Below, one piece after another: positions 22,560 to 34,519 of a stretch of 64,000 nucleotides of DNA (its first letter is position 1; each line of letters starts with the position of its first letter). The DNA lies in NCBI GenBank assembly GCA_030762935.1, contig CM060900.1:290796736-290860735 (forward strand), in the 5' to 3' direction. Under the pieces are notes generated by a model. That model was not told the origin of the DNA, searched no databases, and saw nothing but the letters and a program-made list of their open reading frames with translations. The position numbers were made by a program, and so were the translations under genes. The DNA comes from Hymenopus coronatus. Lineage: Eukaryota; Arthropoda; Insecta; Mantodea; Hymenopodidae.

Positions 22560-25300
22560 AATTGTGAAAAATGATTCATCGAGCATAGGAAGCTTTATGA
22601 CTAACTAATATTTTACGAAACCAAAAACTGCAAATTTAGAAGATAAGACAGAAATAGAACAAATCGCAGTCACTGATTGTACAAGAAACAACCAAACGAG
22701 CTTCTTAAAGGCATCAATGACGACCGCCAAGTAGGTAAAAGCACGGGAAGACCTTGGCAATGGTCCTACGTAATCCAGAGGTAAGCGCTTCATAGGATAA
22801 TGTACTACTGTGGACTTTAACAATCCCAATTTGGTGTTTTCGCCGGCTTAAAATTTAGGTACACCTCACAGCTACGAACAAACTGTAAAAAATCTTTATA
22901 CAACCCATGCCACTCAAAAAAAAAAAAAAAAAAAAACTGTTTCATTTTATTTTTGGTTTTGAACACTCCCAATTGATCTATGGAAATTGTCTAATACTAT
23001 TGGTATCAGCAATTTAGGCAACAATACCCGGCGTTGTCAAATTCTTGGTACGACGGAACACACCAGCCCATCTACTACATTATAACCATTGGGAAACTTC
23101 GCTGTTTCCGCCAATTTCCATTAAGATTGCAATTCCGGATCCTGTTTTGATACTATGCAAGTGAGTGAATTATTGATGGGAAATTCTCAAATTTTGCAGA
23201 AGTGTTACATAAAACTGTCCACACCTTTTCTAAGGTTGGTTCTGCATGTAACAATTCAGATTCCGGCTCTTGAAACACACCAGATAAACCATCTGCTACT
23301 ACGTTCTGAAAACTACGGATGTGTTTCATAGTAAACTGAAAAGCTGCTAGCTTGATAGCCCATCTGTTCAGTTTGCCAGAGTTCCTTGCATGGGATAAAG
23401 CCCCGTGTTATGACCTGATTATTGCACTCAAGCTGGAAGGGGTGGTGTTTTAAATATGGGCAAAATTTATCACAACGGGCAGAACTGCCAAAACGTCTAG
23501 TTCGTAAATCGAAAGCTTAAGTTCAAACAGCGAGAGGTATAAAAACTAGGTCGTCTCTCACTATCCTGGACTTGAAGATGTACAGATTCTACGGAAAAAC
23601 CAGAGGCGTCAGCTTGTATAATAAAGAATTTATCAAACTCAGGCATAGCCAAAACCGGTGGATTAATTATAGCTAACTTCAAATATTCCAACGGTTTCTG
23701 CTGCCCTTTGGTCCAACGAAAAGCTTTACGACAGAGGTCATTTAATAGCTCCGCATGAGCGGCAAAGTTTGGAATAAATTTAGAAAAGAATCCTACCATT
23801 CCGAAAAATGATGTGAAATGCTTCCATGTCATTGGCGTGAGAAACTTCCAAACCGACAATGTTCATGCAGGATCTAGGCCGGAGAAATAATATGTCCTAT
23901 AAAGGAAAACTGTGATGTAGCGAATTTTACTTCAGAGGGACCAACTTCCCTCCAACACTCACGGACCATTCTTAGATGACGAAGACGTTTCAGAATAAAT
24001 TACATCGTATAAATAATGGAATACAAACTTAAATTTAAACTTATTAAGTAATTCATACAATAGCATTAGAAAGTTTGTGATCCAGTGGAAATTCCTAAGG
24101 GCAAGCGTTTATACTGAAATAAATTCAATGGTATCACAAAAGTTATAATAGACTGTAACTTTTCATACAGTGGAATCTGATAACAAGCCGGATTAAGGTC
24201 AAGAGTGGTAAACTCTTCGGCCTTCCAAAAATAGTGCGCAGCAGTGTCCAAATTCGGCACTGTCACAGAATCCAACAAAATATATTTATTTACCGTTATA
24301 TAATCCACTAGCAACCGCACATGATTATTTGGCTTAGGTACGAGAAAACAAGGGCTAGAATAAGGATTAGCTGAGAGCTCAATTATGTCCTGTTGTAACA
24401 GATGTTTAATTTCATGTTGTAATACGACAAACTTAGGAGGAGAAACCCTATAAGGCGATGAACGAACACGAACAGTATCTAGCAGATGAATAGTGTATTG
24501 CATATCGCGCCGGACCTAACTTCTCTGAAAAAAATTGTTGAAATTTTCTTTATCACTTGAATAACTCAACGTTCATGGATGACCGAAAGATCTCTTCATT
24601 CTACTCCTGGATGGTCTTGAAGCAATGTTGCATTCACAGAAGGCAGGTGTGAATTTAATCCCTTGAAGGTACTTTCACTTTGGAGGAAAATGCAAAACCA
24701 CATGTAAAGTTAGTAAAGTCCAAATGCAAGCGTTTACGTTTAAGAAATTCCGTTACCAAATTTTCTCATTCAAATGTTCCACTACCTATCCTAAACAAAC
24801 TATTCCATGAATTATTATAAATCTTAACATGCAAAAGGATTTCTCCCAAACCCACAAAAATCTCCCGATACTGCCTATAGTTGAATATCAGAAGGGAAAA
24901 TGTATAATTTCTGTTCATCTTTAATTCTGTCCAAATATTTAACATCAATCGAATTAATTGGCAAACCAGTATCAATTAGTGCAACTGTCTCAATTGAACT
25001 ATCATATACTTCCAATAATGGTACAGGAAAAAAAGCTAAAACCTGAATCTTTGGTTTCATGCGCTTATCTAAAGCGTCCGCCTTTAGTCATCTTCGCGGA
25101 TGCATTGCCTGCATTTTTCCTTGGTTTTGTCCATGGTGACAAAAGCGTTATATGAGGTAGCTCCTAACTTATTGCAGCATTAACAAACTTTGTGCTCTAG
25201 GTCTGTTCTTGATGAATGACTTTTATGTGTATATTCCTGCGATAATGAAACATTCTGAACCGGTATTAATTTCGGAGAAGAGAATGCATGTTGCTGCAAT
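22560..25300 (-). pseudogene. Ty3/Gypsy LTR-retrotransposon pol pseudogene (LTRs not seen)
   Basis: Minus-strand Gag-Pol remains in standard Ty3/Gypsy order. A possible zinc-knuckle remnant lies near 25180. The protease block at 25060-24875 has ALIDTGLPINSI, where D-T-G is the catalytic triad of retropepsins. Reverse transcriptase is at 24503-24066 (PYSSPCFLVPK, LLVDYITVNKY, TLDLNPACYQIPL, YKRLPLGI). The RT end and RNase H start are at 23859-23497 (FFGMVGFFSKFIPNFA, FRWTKGQQKPLEYLK, FIIQADASG). Integrase is at 22829-22605 (MKRLPLDYVGPLPRSS, YLAVVIDAFKKLVWLF, holding the first catalytic Asp). Frameshifts and stops separate the domains, the YxDD active-site region is not intact, and a poly(A) tract lies at 22917-22937. 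No LTR pair was found, so this is a truncated or deeply decayed copy. Confidence 0.88.
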
Positions 25301-25430
25301 AACGCAATCGAAGAAGTAATACAATTCGACTTATCTTTTGAAAAAAATTGGAGGCATCGTACTACTTTGCACCGAAACTGACTTAGCCTGCTAAAAAGGA
25401 AAGTACTTGGGCTCGAACAAACACATATAC

Positions 25431-25780
25431 ACCAAAATTGTGTGAGAAATGATTTAAAGCTCCTTTATTGCATTAGTGATGCTCGTTCATCTGCAAAGCT
25501 TTGCTGTCGTCCGTTAAGAGGCCTCTGCGTGTGCCATGCCTCATAGCTCATTTACCTACCGGTACTCCAGGCGAGACCAGTAGGGACGGTGCAGTGTGCC
25601 TAGGAAGCTGCGTTTTGTGAAGTTATTTGTGTAGTGAATCGTCAGATGTGTCGGCAATTGGTAATCAATCCTGCTACTGTATTGCGATTGGTTGAGATGA
25701 AGTTACGGAGAACTCTTCTTCGTGAAGATAGTATTGGTGCAGAAGATTAAACATTCACAGGTTTTCTTGTATCTATTATA
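25431..25780. other. Leader before the Tigger-like transposase, nothing recognised
   Basis: This gap separates the upstream end of the minus-strand Gypsy copy from the plus-strand transposase. It may hold the 5' untranslated part or the terminal repeat of the DNA transposon, but no inverted repeat was found by eye. Confidence 0.4.
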
Positions 25781-27300
25781 ATGCAGAAGTATGAGCATAC
25801 GATAGAAACAGATGCTCTTGTAACACTAACACATAATTATGATGCTCGTGATGATAATGTCGAACAACGCATTGCAATCGGTAGTGATACGGCAAGTGTG
25901 GGAAGAGGCGATGCAAGCACTAAAATTGAATACCAACCCTCTCCTGATAAGAAGGTTAAAATTGCAAGTATCATCACGGCGTTTGATGACAACACACTAG
26001 AGAACATATACGATGATTATCACGTAAGATGTTTCAACACATACGACAAGCTTCTGAAAAGATACCCTAAACTGAAGACTAAAAGCAATATTAAATACAT
26101 ACTGGACTACGTGGCAAAAGAAACGAGAAGGAACTACAGTTTTCAAAGGAAATCGTACACTGTAGTTCAAGCCATCAAGGAGTGTGTAATGACGAAATTC
26201 GATGATGCGCGAGAATGCGGTTCCGTCGTTCATTATTGGCATTTACATTGGGCATTGGACGTAGCCAGAAATCTCGGGTGTACAAACTTTAAGCTTCACT
26301 GGAATGTACTACAAATTCGAAAAAAGAGTTTAGGATAACATCACGCCGTATCACTATGCTCCAAGCACGAAAAGATAAGGATGGCGAAGCAGAGCTGATT
26401 CAAAGAGCTCAAGCGTTTGTTGCTGACGTCAATGAGCATATCACAGCAGAAAATAATCGAAATTAGTTCTGTAGGGAACTGTGATGAGAGTCAGTTCAAC
26501 TATGAGCTCTCTTCTGACAGAACACTATCCATGAAAGGGGAGAGAAACACTGTCTCGATAGTGCGATCAGTTAACAGTGCAACACATAGTTATATGATCG
26601 ATGTTACTATATCAATGGAAGGGCGATTGGCAGACAAACTATATTTCCGTCCAGGAACTTAGTGGAAAGTTTGGACCCCGTGTGTCAAGGGAAATAGAAA
26701 CTCGGTACTCTCCAAATGTCTTCGTCGTAGCAAGTGTGAGTGGAAGGATGACGAAACAACGTCTGAAGACGCTATTTCTGTCCGTTTTGAATCCACGTTT
26801 GTCGAAAAAGTAATTAAAACTTTGTGACTCCTAGTCTGGACATAAGCATGAACAAGTACTACTGGAAGCATCTGGCGGAAAAGATGTAGATTTAAAAATA
26901 ATTCTGTCTAAAACTACAAAATATGCACAACCTCTGGATGTGTATTTCTTCAGGCAATATAAAATATATGCCAAGAGAATAACAAGCTTTATTAAACTAC
27001 GCTCCAGTAATATGCAGCCAAAATTTCATGACATATTCCTTATCATGAATTTGCATTCAGTCATTTACAATCAGTTATCTGCGAGAGTATGTAGACCAAT
27101 GCTTCGGTACGTGTGGCAGAACGCTGGCTACGATATTTTGAAAGTCCCCATTTACATTTATAGTTAAGATATCTGCAATGCGTATGGCGTCTGCAATGAC
27201 ATCTACAGTGATATCTAGAACATGATTGCAGAGTTTTGCAGAAAAACGACACCCACCAGCACTTTGCGAGGTCCTGTAAACAAACTTTCATACAGATATT
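25781..27300 (+). pseudogene. pogo/Tigger-like DDE transposase pseudogene
   Basis: A 185-codon open frame (25781-26338) gives an acidic leader and then a DNA-binding region (YDDYHVRCFNTYDKLLKRYPKL, LQIRKKSLG). A stop follows and the protein continues in shifted frames. The DDE_1-type catalytic start is NCDESQFNYELSSDRTLSMKGE near 26480-26545, where the Asp of CDES is the first catalytic residue. SVNSATHSYMIDVTISMEG and GKFGPRVS come next (26570-26690). The C-terminal part is AQPLDVYFFRQYKIYAKR and SVIYNQLSARVCRPMLRYVWQNAGY (26925-27130), then a Cys/His-containing tail. Order and spacing fit one transposase gene broken by at least two frameshifts and stops. TIRs were not located. The pogo/Tigger assignment is by family resemblance. 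Confidence 0.75.
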
Positions 27301-27834
27301 TTAGCTCGAGCCCGAGTACTTTCCTTGTAAGTCGGTTGTTCGACTGTAGCTATAAGATATAAGCTATAATACCTCAGATTTAGGCAATGCAAAAATTTGC
27401 GCAAACAACTTTACGTGCTTCTCATAATCAAACATGTATTTTAATGGCTTTTGCGGTGCATTAAAATTATTGGCTAAACATGAGGTGTTAATCCTTAAAG
27501 GGAAAAAGAAATCCAACATAGAAGAATGAAACCATCGTCATGTAAAGTTTTAAGTTACAGCAATATACGGCAAGTGCAAAGTGTTGGCTTTTAAAATAGC
27601 ATTTAATACTGTATATGTCTCTTTTGAATTGAATACATTAGAAGAAAGATCTTGAGAATGTAAGAAAAATTTAAGAAATTCCAATTCTTTGGGATATCAT
27701 TAACAATGAAATGAATCTAATACATCAAACTCTGTACTGGATGTTGTTATTGTAATGGCTTAAAAGAAACCTGTAACTTTTGTGTTAAATGCGATACCGC
27801 ATTTACGCGAAAGGTAGTTTCCCATTAGATTTTA
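27301..27834. other. No gene recognised
   Basis: AT-rich sequence between two pseudogene-like regions; it may include the 3' end of the Tigger-like element. Confidence 0.45.
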
Positions 27835-28194
27835 TTACTGCTGTATAACTTGAACTACCATCGAATTTAAATGAGAAGTATTACTATTCGGTTCGTGTAT
27901 TAATAATTGATTATTCGGGTTGTATAATTTAGCACGTTCGATTTCGTCCTCTCTAAACGAGGCACTAGATTCACTTGCTACATTAAACGTTTGCGTTAAG
28001 GCTAGAATTAGCTGCTCTAACTTAGTTAACAGACTCTGTACACGTTCCTCTTTATTTAGGTATATAGCTTGTGCTAACAGTTGGGCTCTTTCCTTATGAC
28101 AATGCAAACTAGCTTTTATTTGGCGTAAACTAGACGAAGAAATGTTGGGATATTCCGAAAGAATACTGAAAAATTCCGTTGTCTGTATAATCAA
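27835..28194 (-). CDS. Unrecognised helical open frame (119 codons)
   Basis: A clean minus-strand open frame rich in Leu, Gln, Glu, Lys and Ser, with a middle stretch (ALLAQAIYLNKEERVQSLLTKLEQLILALTQ-like) that would form an amphipathic helix or coiled coil, followed by an acidic/Asn-rich tail. It has no signal peptide, membrane segment or motif I can name. A coherent frame upstream (about 28330-28250, LDMTFQNLKLPRKEHWYNYLKRI) may belong to the same ancient gene in another frame. A decayed retroelement gag or a host exon are both possible; I do not assign a function. Confidence 0.3.
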   Translation of the reverse strand: MIIQTTEFFSILSEYPNISSSSLRQIKASLHCHKERAQLLAQAIYLNKEERVQSLLTKLEQLILALTQTFNVASESSASFREDEIERAKLYNPNNQLLIHEPNSNTSHLNSMVVQVIQQ

Positions 28195-28854
28195 AAATCA
28201 ATAAAATTATCCTATACCATTTAGTCAGAGAGGCGTGATAATTCTATTTTACTGTTAAAATTCTCTTTAAATAGTTGTACCAATGTTCCTTACGTGGTAA
28301 TTTCAAATTTTGAAAAGTCATATCGAGTCTTAATATACAATTCTTAAAAGAAACATTATGAGGACATATAAGTATAACAAAAGGAACAGAATTTCTCAAA
28401 CCGAATACAAAATTTATTCTCCATAGCTTTTGGGTAATTACCTTTTACATAAACGGAAAGGAAGTTAAATCCTTATATTAAAAACAAATATGTATTTGAC
28501 TTACAACCAGTTCCATTTCCCTGTGCGTCTTTTTGCTTACGTATATGGAATAGAGATATAAAAAAGTTTTTCGTCAGTATTAAGCAATACAGTACAGGTA
28601 TGAGGCATTTACAAAAAACAAACCCTTTAAAATTACTAATATACCCATCTGTCACAACAATAAAATGCTTTTTTGTTTACTGGATTAATTGTGTATGTTA
28701 CATAAGCTCGTTATATTGGCAAATTACAATATGGCGGCAAAGGATATACTCCAGCATGTACATTCTTAAGTACAAAATACCCAACTGTAAACGTATGTAT
28801 AAAAGTTCACAATCTCAAGAAAAGATAAAATCTTTCCGCGCTCTGCTCCCATTT
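28195..28854. other. No certain gene; possible upstream continuation of the helical frame
   Basis: Apart from the short protein-like stretch near 28250-28330 on the minus strand, nothing was recognised. Confidence 0.4.
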
Positions 28855-29650
28855 GACATGTTTAACTTTCGGTTCTGGCAATATAACATAATGTCAGAAG
28901 TAAACAGCGTGTAACTGCCTCGTGAATCGTTTCTTTTTAAAAAGATGTTTTAAATATACTGATCGTTTGTATATAGGTAATAAAACTTGCTCTCCAAATG
29001 TCAAGAAGTGGAGAACATTTAAGCACTGTGTCTTCACTGATAATATTGGTTAACAGTTGTGTAATAATAGGTGTGCAAATATAGATATTAAATAATAGAG
29101 TGAATTTGAGATGTATTGAACCGATTATTATAACTTTGACGTATGCACTACAACGTTCTATTTCTCCATTTTGACTTTCATGCCTGAAGTGCATTTGAAT
29201 GTTGCCTACTTTATTTGGTTTGATTAATTTCAAAATCATTCGATAGGAAAATTCATACTACAGGATTCGGTCAGTATGCTTCAACTTCCTTTTCTTCAAA
29301 TGTTGATATCTATTAATTACCAAATTGGCCGAAAAGACTGAAATAGTTGCATATTGCTATGACAATATACCAAGGGAAACTAGCTTCATCAACTTGGCTT
29401 TTGAACTCACTCCTGAACTCTGACCCTCTCGGTAGCTACGGTGAATTAGCTGTCTTTGCTAGGCGTAGAGCTGCCTGGGCAGGAATTCCTAAATAATGCA
29501 GTCTTTTGCTGCTAGTCTCACTCCATCGATGGGGAACCAGTCAGCACCATTTTCTACGTATACTCCACTGCCAACGTTGTTATGTGGAAAGATGAAATAC
29601 TTTGCCCTAGTTTATCCATAGATCGTCTCTGGAGCTTGTTTATGGGGAAA
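28855..29650 (+). repeat. Unclassified ~0.8-kb interspersed repeat, copy 2
   Basis: Same orientation and same landmark order as 19990-20772. It carries an extra ~34-bp piece near 29520-29555 (containing CCATCGATGGGG) that copy 1 lacks, plus scattered substitutions. Upstream and downstream flanks of the two copies do not match, which places the limits given. No open frame. Confidence 0.88.
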
Positions 29651-30048
29651 ACGTCACATACTTTCAACTTTACGATAGATCTGACACATTTAAAAAGGTA
29701 TTCTGACAAAGTTCCGGTCTCTGGTTATGAGGTTCTGATATTGTTTTGGAATTATTAGGGGTTTGTATCCTTGGTTTTCTAGCAGGCCTGTTTGCTCGTG
29801 GTTATTAGAATAACACGTCAAATTATTTGTAAAGTGATTCTGAGGCTCACCATAGTTAAATCCCACAAGTTTTCGTCCAAAAGCAAAGCACTGTACTTCA
29901 GTTATCAGAAGGCAAAAGTTACAGACCTGATTCTGGAAATCTCTGTTGCTACTTTGCTTCCAAGAGCATGAGATGCCATTTTTGGACATAAGAAGCAGTA
30001 GAGAGTAAATGGGACATCCAGCACAGACATTCCGTCCAATGAATCCCC

Positions 30049-30190
30049 TCCTAATCCAATCTTAATCCAATGCTAATATGCTTTATTCTGGGGTTAATAT
30101 AACTCAATTCCACGCTAATCCGAATTAATCCATCGAAAAATTCGCCTTAATCAGATCCGATTATGGCATTGCCATATTAATCAGATGAAA
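30049..30190 (+). repeat. TAATC-rich motif cluster
   Basis: TAATCC occurs four times between about 30052 and 30131, followed by two TTAATCAG copies (about 30147 and 30178) and several near matches. This could be the remnant of a short-period repeat or a cluster of sites of the type bound by K50 homeodomain proteins; the sequence alone cannot separate these. Confidence 0.45.
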
Positions 30191-30249
30191 AAGAATTACT
30201 AAATTCACATATATGCAGCTGAGTAGTGAATACTCCGGAATACGTGGAC

Positions 30250-31507
30250 TGATTAATGCTAACCCTTACGTCAGGTGGTGCTAATGTCGCTTTTATTAGG
30301 CGAATTAACGACACGGGCTGGGAAAAAGCAGCAGAACTATCAGCAACCACTTACTTCGTATTTTGGAGGAAGTCAACGGGTCGGGAATTTGGGAGCCAAA
30401 GACAGAGAACAAACGGAGTTGATTACAGGCAAAGAGGAAATGAAGTGAACGTTTGTGATCAGCTGAAATAAGAGTTGAGTGATTTGAATAGAATGTGGAA
30501 TAAGGTGGTATGAACGGATAAACTGAGAACCATTGTAATAATGAAGGATTAGCGAAGGTGATGAAGCATAAATGTATGTGACGGAGGTGAGCAGCTTGGT
30601 TGCCGGCATGCAAATGGCCAAAAACAAGTGAAGAGAACGATAACATATTAGAGAATAAATTACGAATAGGTTTGTGATTCTTGAAATAACAATGAATGTG
30701 TTACCTGAGAAGGTGAAATAGGACAATCTGATTGGCTAATGTAAAACCAATGTGAATAGCAAAAAGGCTTTGCTAGGGAGGAGAAAGATGTGATATAAAT
30801 ATGGCAGCTTGGGTGGATAAAGAATACACGGCCACTTGATAGCGATATCGATAGTAATGTGTATACCAATGGTAGCTAGTGAGGTGGAGAGCTGCGTTAG
30901 TTTAGGGACATGTAGAAATCGCCACGAGTGCGGGAAAAATTACTGTAGTTGCGTGTACAAAAGGGGATGTAACTGTAAGTTTAATTCAGAAATTACGAAG
31001 GTCTAGAACGTGTGTAATTGTTTGAAACCTGAAATGTCAGAGGGGCATAATGTGTGAATATTTTTGTTATGGAACTTTATAGTTTAGACAGATCGAATTT
31101 TCGGAGGATTTTGGGTGAAAGGAATAGCAAACAACAAAGAGAGAGAGAGAGACAGAGAGACAGACATACAGAGACAGAAAGGAAGCATGACAGATGCAAA
31201 TCTAATGAGACACTTGTGAGCATTATTACGAACGACCACACTTCAATTTTGTTGGTGATGGTGGGTTGTAGGATTCTTATGGATACAATAGATTTGCCGG
31301 AGTGTTGAAATAGAATTAGAAGCTTATTCCGATAGAAAATGATCTTTTGGTGGCGTATACCGTGGTAAATGAGATGAATTTGCATTTTGCCGAAAATGTC
31401 ATGTATGTGTTGGACGAAAGAGGTAACGGTGAGTGAGAATTAAATTTTGATGGAGGGAGGAATGAATATGGAAGGGTAAAGAGGGGTACAAAGGGCTCGG
31501 TGGAGGG
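30250..31507. other. Purine-rich plus strand, no gene recognised
   Basis: The plus strand is strongly G/A-biased, which makes long but meaningless open frames on the minus strand (Ser/Leu/Phe-rich). No protein family seen. Confidence 0.5.
31139..31182 (+). repeat. (GA)n-rich microsatellite
   Basis: An imperfect GA/CAGA run inside the purine-rich region. Confidence 0.9.
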
Positions 31508-31990
31508 CAATTGAAACTTGTTCAAAATGTAACAGGCAACTCGGGGAAACTAGTAGGGATACGGTAAATACCATAAGAAAGGCGGTATCACAGAGGTGCA
31601 AGAAGGAGTTTAACTCCATGAAAGAAAAGATGCGAAGGTAATGTATCACTGAAATGAAGCAAGTGAAAAGAGAGATCGACTCGGCAGACAAGCAAACACA
31701 AGAACTTGAGGTATGGGCAAGAAAAAGGCAGCGTTTAATGGAAATTATGAGAAAAAGTTTGGAAGAGAAGAACAACATAATGAAACAGCAAGAATTATGG
31801 AACTAAATTACAGGAAGGGCCGTTAAACTTGATAAGTAAACTCGAAAATGCGTTTACTGGAAGAGAAGAGGAACTTCCCAATTATGAAGCCGCAATGCCA
31901 AAGGAGGGGTAGGATGGAGCAGAAGATTGCGTGGAAGGAGGACAGGAAGAGGAGTTGGAATATGGGCCGACGTATTCATGACAAGGTCGC
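31508..31990 (+). pseudogene. Unrecognised coiled-coil coding remnant
   Basis: A coherent plus-strand frame of about 100 codons (31508-31804, one internal stop) starts with a CSKCNRQLGE Cys pair. It then runs into highly charged, Lys/Glu/Gln-rich sequence (MKQVKREIDSADKQTQELEV, MRKSLEEKNNIMKQQE) typical of a coiled coil. After a frameshift near 31805, an acidic stretch (ISKLENAFTGREEELPNYEA, EGGQEEELEYGP) looks like continued coding. The composition is too structured for random purine-rich DNA. It could be a gag-type protein or a transposon accessory gene, but I recognise no family. Confidence 0.35.
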
Positions 31991-32229
31991 TGCATATGAG
32001 TACATAGATAACACTATAATGTACTGTAAAATATGTTTACCTGTAGTAATTGTATTTGTGTATATTGTATCTTTTTAGTTCTAGTTTTAGAAATTGCACA
32101 GTATTTTTCCTTTTTCGAATTATTAAATGACCTTTCTGAAAATATTGAAAGAAGGAAAGAAAACCCTATCTACGTAAAATACTATTATAGGTAAATGAAA
32201 TATACAAGGAACAAAGTTACACATTAAGA

Positions 32230-32500
32230 TATTTGAAAACAGAAATATAGAGTGCGGAGGACGATAGAATTTTTTGGGCGTGAAAATCCTAAGCATTGCT
32301 TCCTTCGGAAGGTAGTAAAGCAGTTGGTCCCGTGTCGTAGATTTACGGCACGTTAAAGAACCTCAAGCCTGATAAAGAGGTCTCTAAGCAAAATTAAGCG
32401 GTATTTCACCCCAGTATAAGATGGGACGCTGAGAGCCACAGCAGTTAAAGAACGTCCATAAATAAAACGCCATTTCATTTCACAGGAATATACAGTATCT
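32230..32500 (+). repeat. SINE-like interspersed repeat fragment
   Basis: A block with GCATTGCTTCCTTCGGAAGG, GTTGGTCCCGTGTCGTAGA, GGCACGTTAAAGAACCT and a CAGCAGTTAAAGAACGTCCA tail followed by A-rich DNA. It has the composition of a retroposed short element. The tail weakly resembles that of the SINE at 43505-43748 (GTAGTTAAAGTGGGC). No tRNA-type promoter boxes were found, so it may be 5' truncated or a different family. Confidence 0.45.
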
Positions 32501-33460
32501 ATGTAATGTTTTAAAACTAAATAACAAATAAATGACGACATTAATATATGAAACATATTAAGAGTGTTTTGTATAAGATATTCAAAAAGAAATAAAGGTA
32601 TCAGAAAAACTACATTAAATATACACAGTTATGCTACAAAAAGATATTAAAGTGCACAAGGAATGTTATATACATTGAAACATTTTTTTTTAAAACTGCA
32701 ATTCTATAAGACAATACGGTAAATACCCTGACATCGTTGTTAAGAATATGGATTGTCGCACTGAAAATACTTGTAAACAATGGTTACGCAATTTATTATA
32801 CAGGCACGACGAACCTGGCATTCAAGGCACGTAGGCGTGTAAGAATGTTTGCGTTTTCACAAAACCACGGTTTGTATACCCACAGTAAGCAATGAAGTTG
32901 TTTATCGTCAGACTTTCATGCTAAGGACGCCGTATATAGTTTCAGCTTAACTCTACAAGGCATGTTACCACTATTATTATCCTATAGAGTAAAGCGCAAT
33001 GCAATGGTGCTAAACGACTGTTGCAAGAAATGCTGGATGTTTAACGGCAGACACTTCCAGATATAAATGTATAAATGAGCAAGTGGATTTCTTATCCCAT
33101 GTGTGCAAAAGGCTGATATACCAAAGAAAATAGACACTGCGGTTGATAATCTGTCGTGCGAAGAGCTAAACATTTAACAATATCGGAATCTGGTCCGGTG
33201 ATTATGAAAATTTTTAGTAGTGGATCATTTGTTACTTATAGTAAGCGCTCTACAAGCCACTCTAACTCCTCTGCGTTATTGATAGTAGCGTAAAACAGGC
33301 AATAAGGATGACGTTTTATTATTCAGGCACAAAATTTGTTAACACTTGGCAGTGACTTTAAACATAGCAATGAAGAAAATGAAATAACTTCAGTTAAAAA
33401 GCATATAATTAAACAATAAAATCGATTAAGCGAAAATGCAAATTTAAATACAAAAATTGC
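32501..33460. other. No gene recognised
   Basis: AT-rich intergenic sequence with a short poly(T) at about 32684-32691. Confidence 0.5.
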
Positions 33461-33464
33461 AAAC

Positions 33465-33515
33465 TAATAATAATAATAATAATAATAAGAAGAAGAAGAA
33501 GAAGAAGAAGAAGAA
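33465..33515 (+). repeat. Compound (TAA)n(AAG)n microsatellite
   Basis: About eight TAA units pass directly into about nine AAG units. Confidence 0.95.
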
Positions 33516-34519
33516 ACTGTTGCATAGTGAGAAGAGAGTTCTTAAAATTATGGCTCTCCAGGTTAACGTACACTCCGTAGCAGAACTGAGGCTGAGAATG
33601 ACTTCTGCGAAAACCCTTGGAGTTTATATCGGCGATTAGAATATTTTCATAGCACAAATATGGTGAGGGTGATAAACCTGCGCTAAGTGCATGTGAACTC
33701 GGATTATGGCGGTGTGAGCGGAAGTGACGTTACCAGGAAAATCAAGAAATGTGATTTTATGGTTGATGAGAAGAAAAATCCGCATCTAAGTCGGACGGTG
33801 CGAACGGACATACCCAGATAAAGCAGCCGATTTTGAATTCGGAATTTATGGTATGATAAGCCACTGGGTGCTAATGATATCCGATAACGGACTTTTCACA
33901 AAATTATGATATGGTTGGGATAAGACGACTGCAAAATCCCTGAAATGATCATTATAGGAGACGCGGAGCCATAACGCCATACATTCGTTGCTCATTGTAA
34001 TATATATTTTGATTCATAAAGCAATAATAAACACGCGAATATATTGACTAACGTATCTATGCCGTCTAAATCATAGTACGAGCAGAAAAATAAACGCGCT
34101 GAGTAGACAGCGGTGCGCCACTTACTTTTGAAAATTTTAGTATAAGATTCAGAACGGTAAAGAAAGCTATATTCCTGCTATAACTATACTGATATATACG
34201 CGTCGCCAATGCCCAAAAAATGTAAACTCGGACCATTGTGGTTCTAGAATGTTTGACGGGTTTCTATAATTTGCCAAAAGAAAACATCTTCTAGGGCTAT
34301 CGGTCTCGGACTCGAAGCAGCTTTCGAAGCCCTTTAATATGTGCGTTCCAGAGTCCAATCAGGTGAATATGAGGCAGTTTTGAAATCTATAGAATGGGTT
34401 TTACAAGTTAATGCAGAATTTTTTGTTAGGGTTACTTAAATCTATTGGTGTGCGGACAAAACGAGTTGCGGTTTCTTCCTTTATTTTGTGTGATACATGT
34501 AGGAAAAAGAAGGGAATCA
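33516..34519. other. No gene recognised
   Basis: Intergenic sequence upstream of the third PolB pseudogene; it may hold decayed N-terminal sequence of that gene but nothing is firm. Confidence 0.4.

Noticed and set aside
30305..30869. Overlapping Ser/Leu/Phe-rich minus-strand open frames
   Set aside because: They are by-products of the purine-rich plus strand; overlapping frames of equal length and no domain.
31077..31778. Minus-strand frames with Ser/Leu/Cys repeats that look like a secreted or membrane protein
   Set aside because: They are the antisense of the (GA)n tract and of the charged coiled-coil frame on the other strand.
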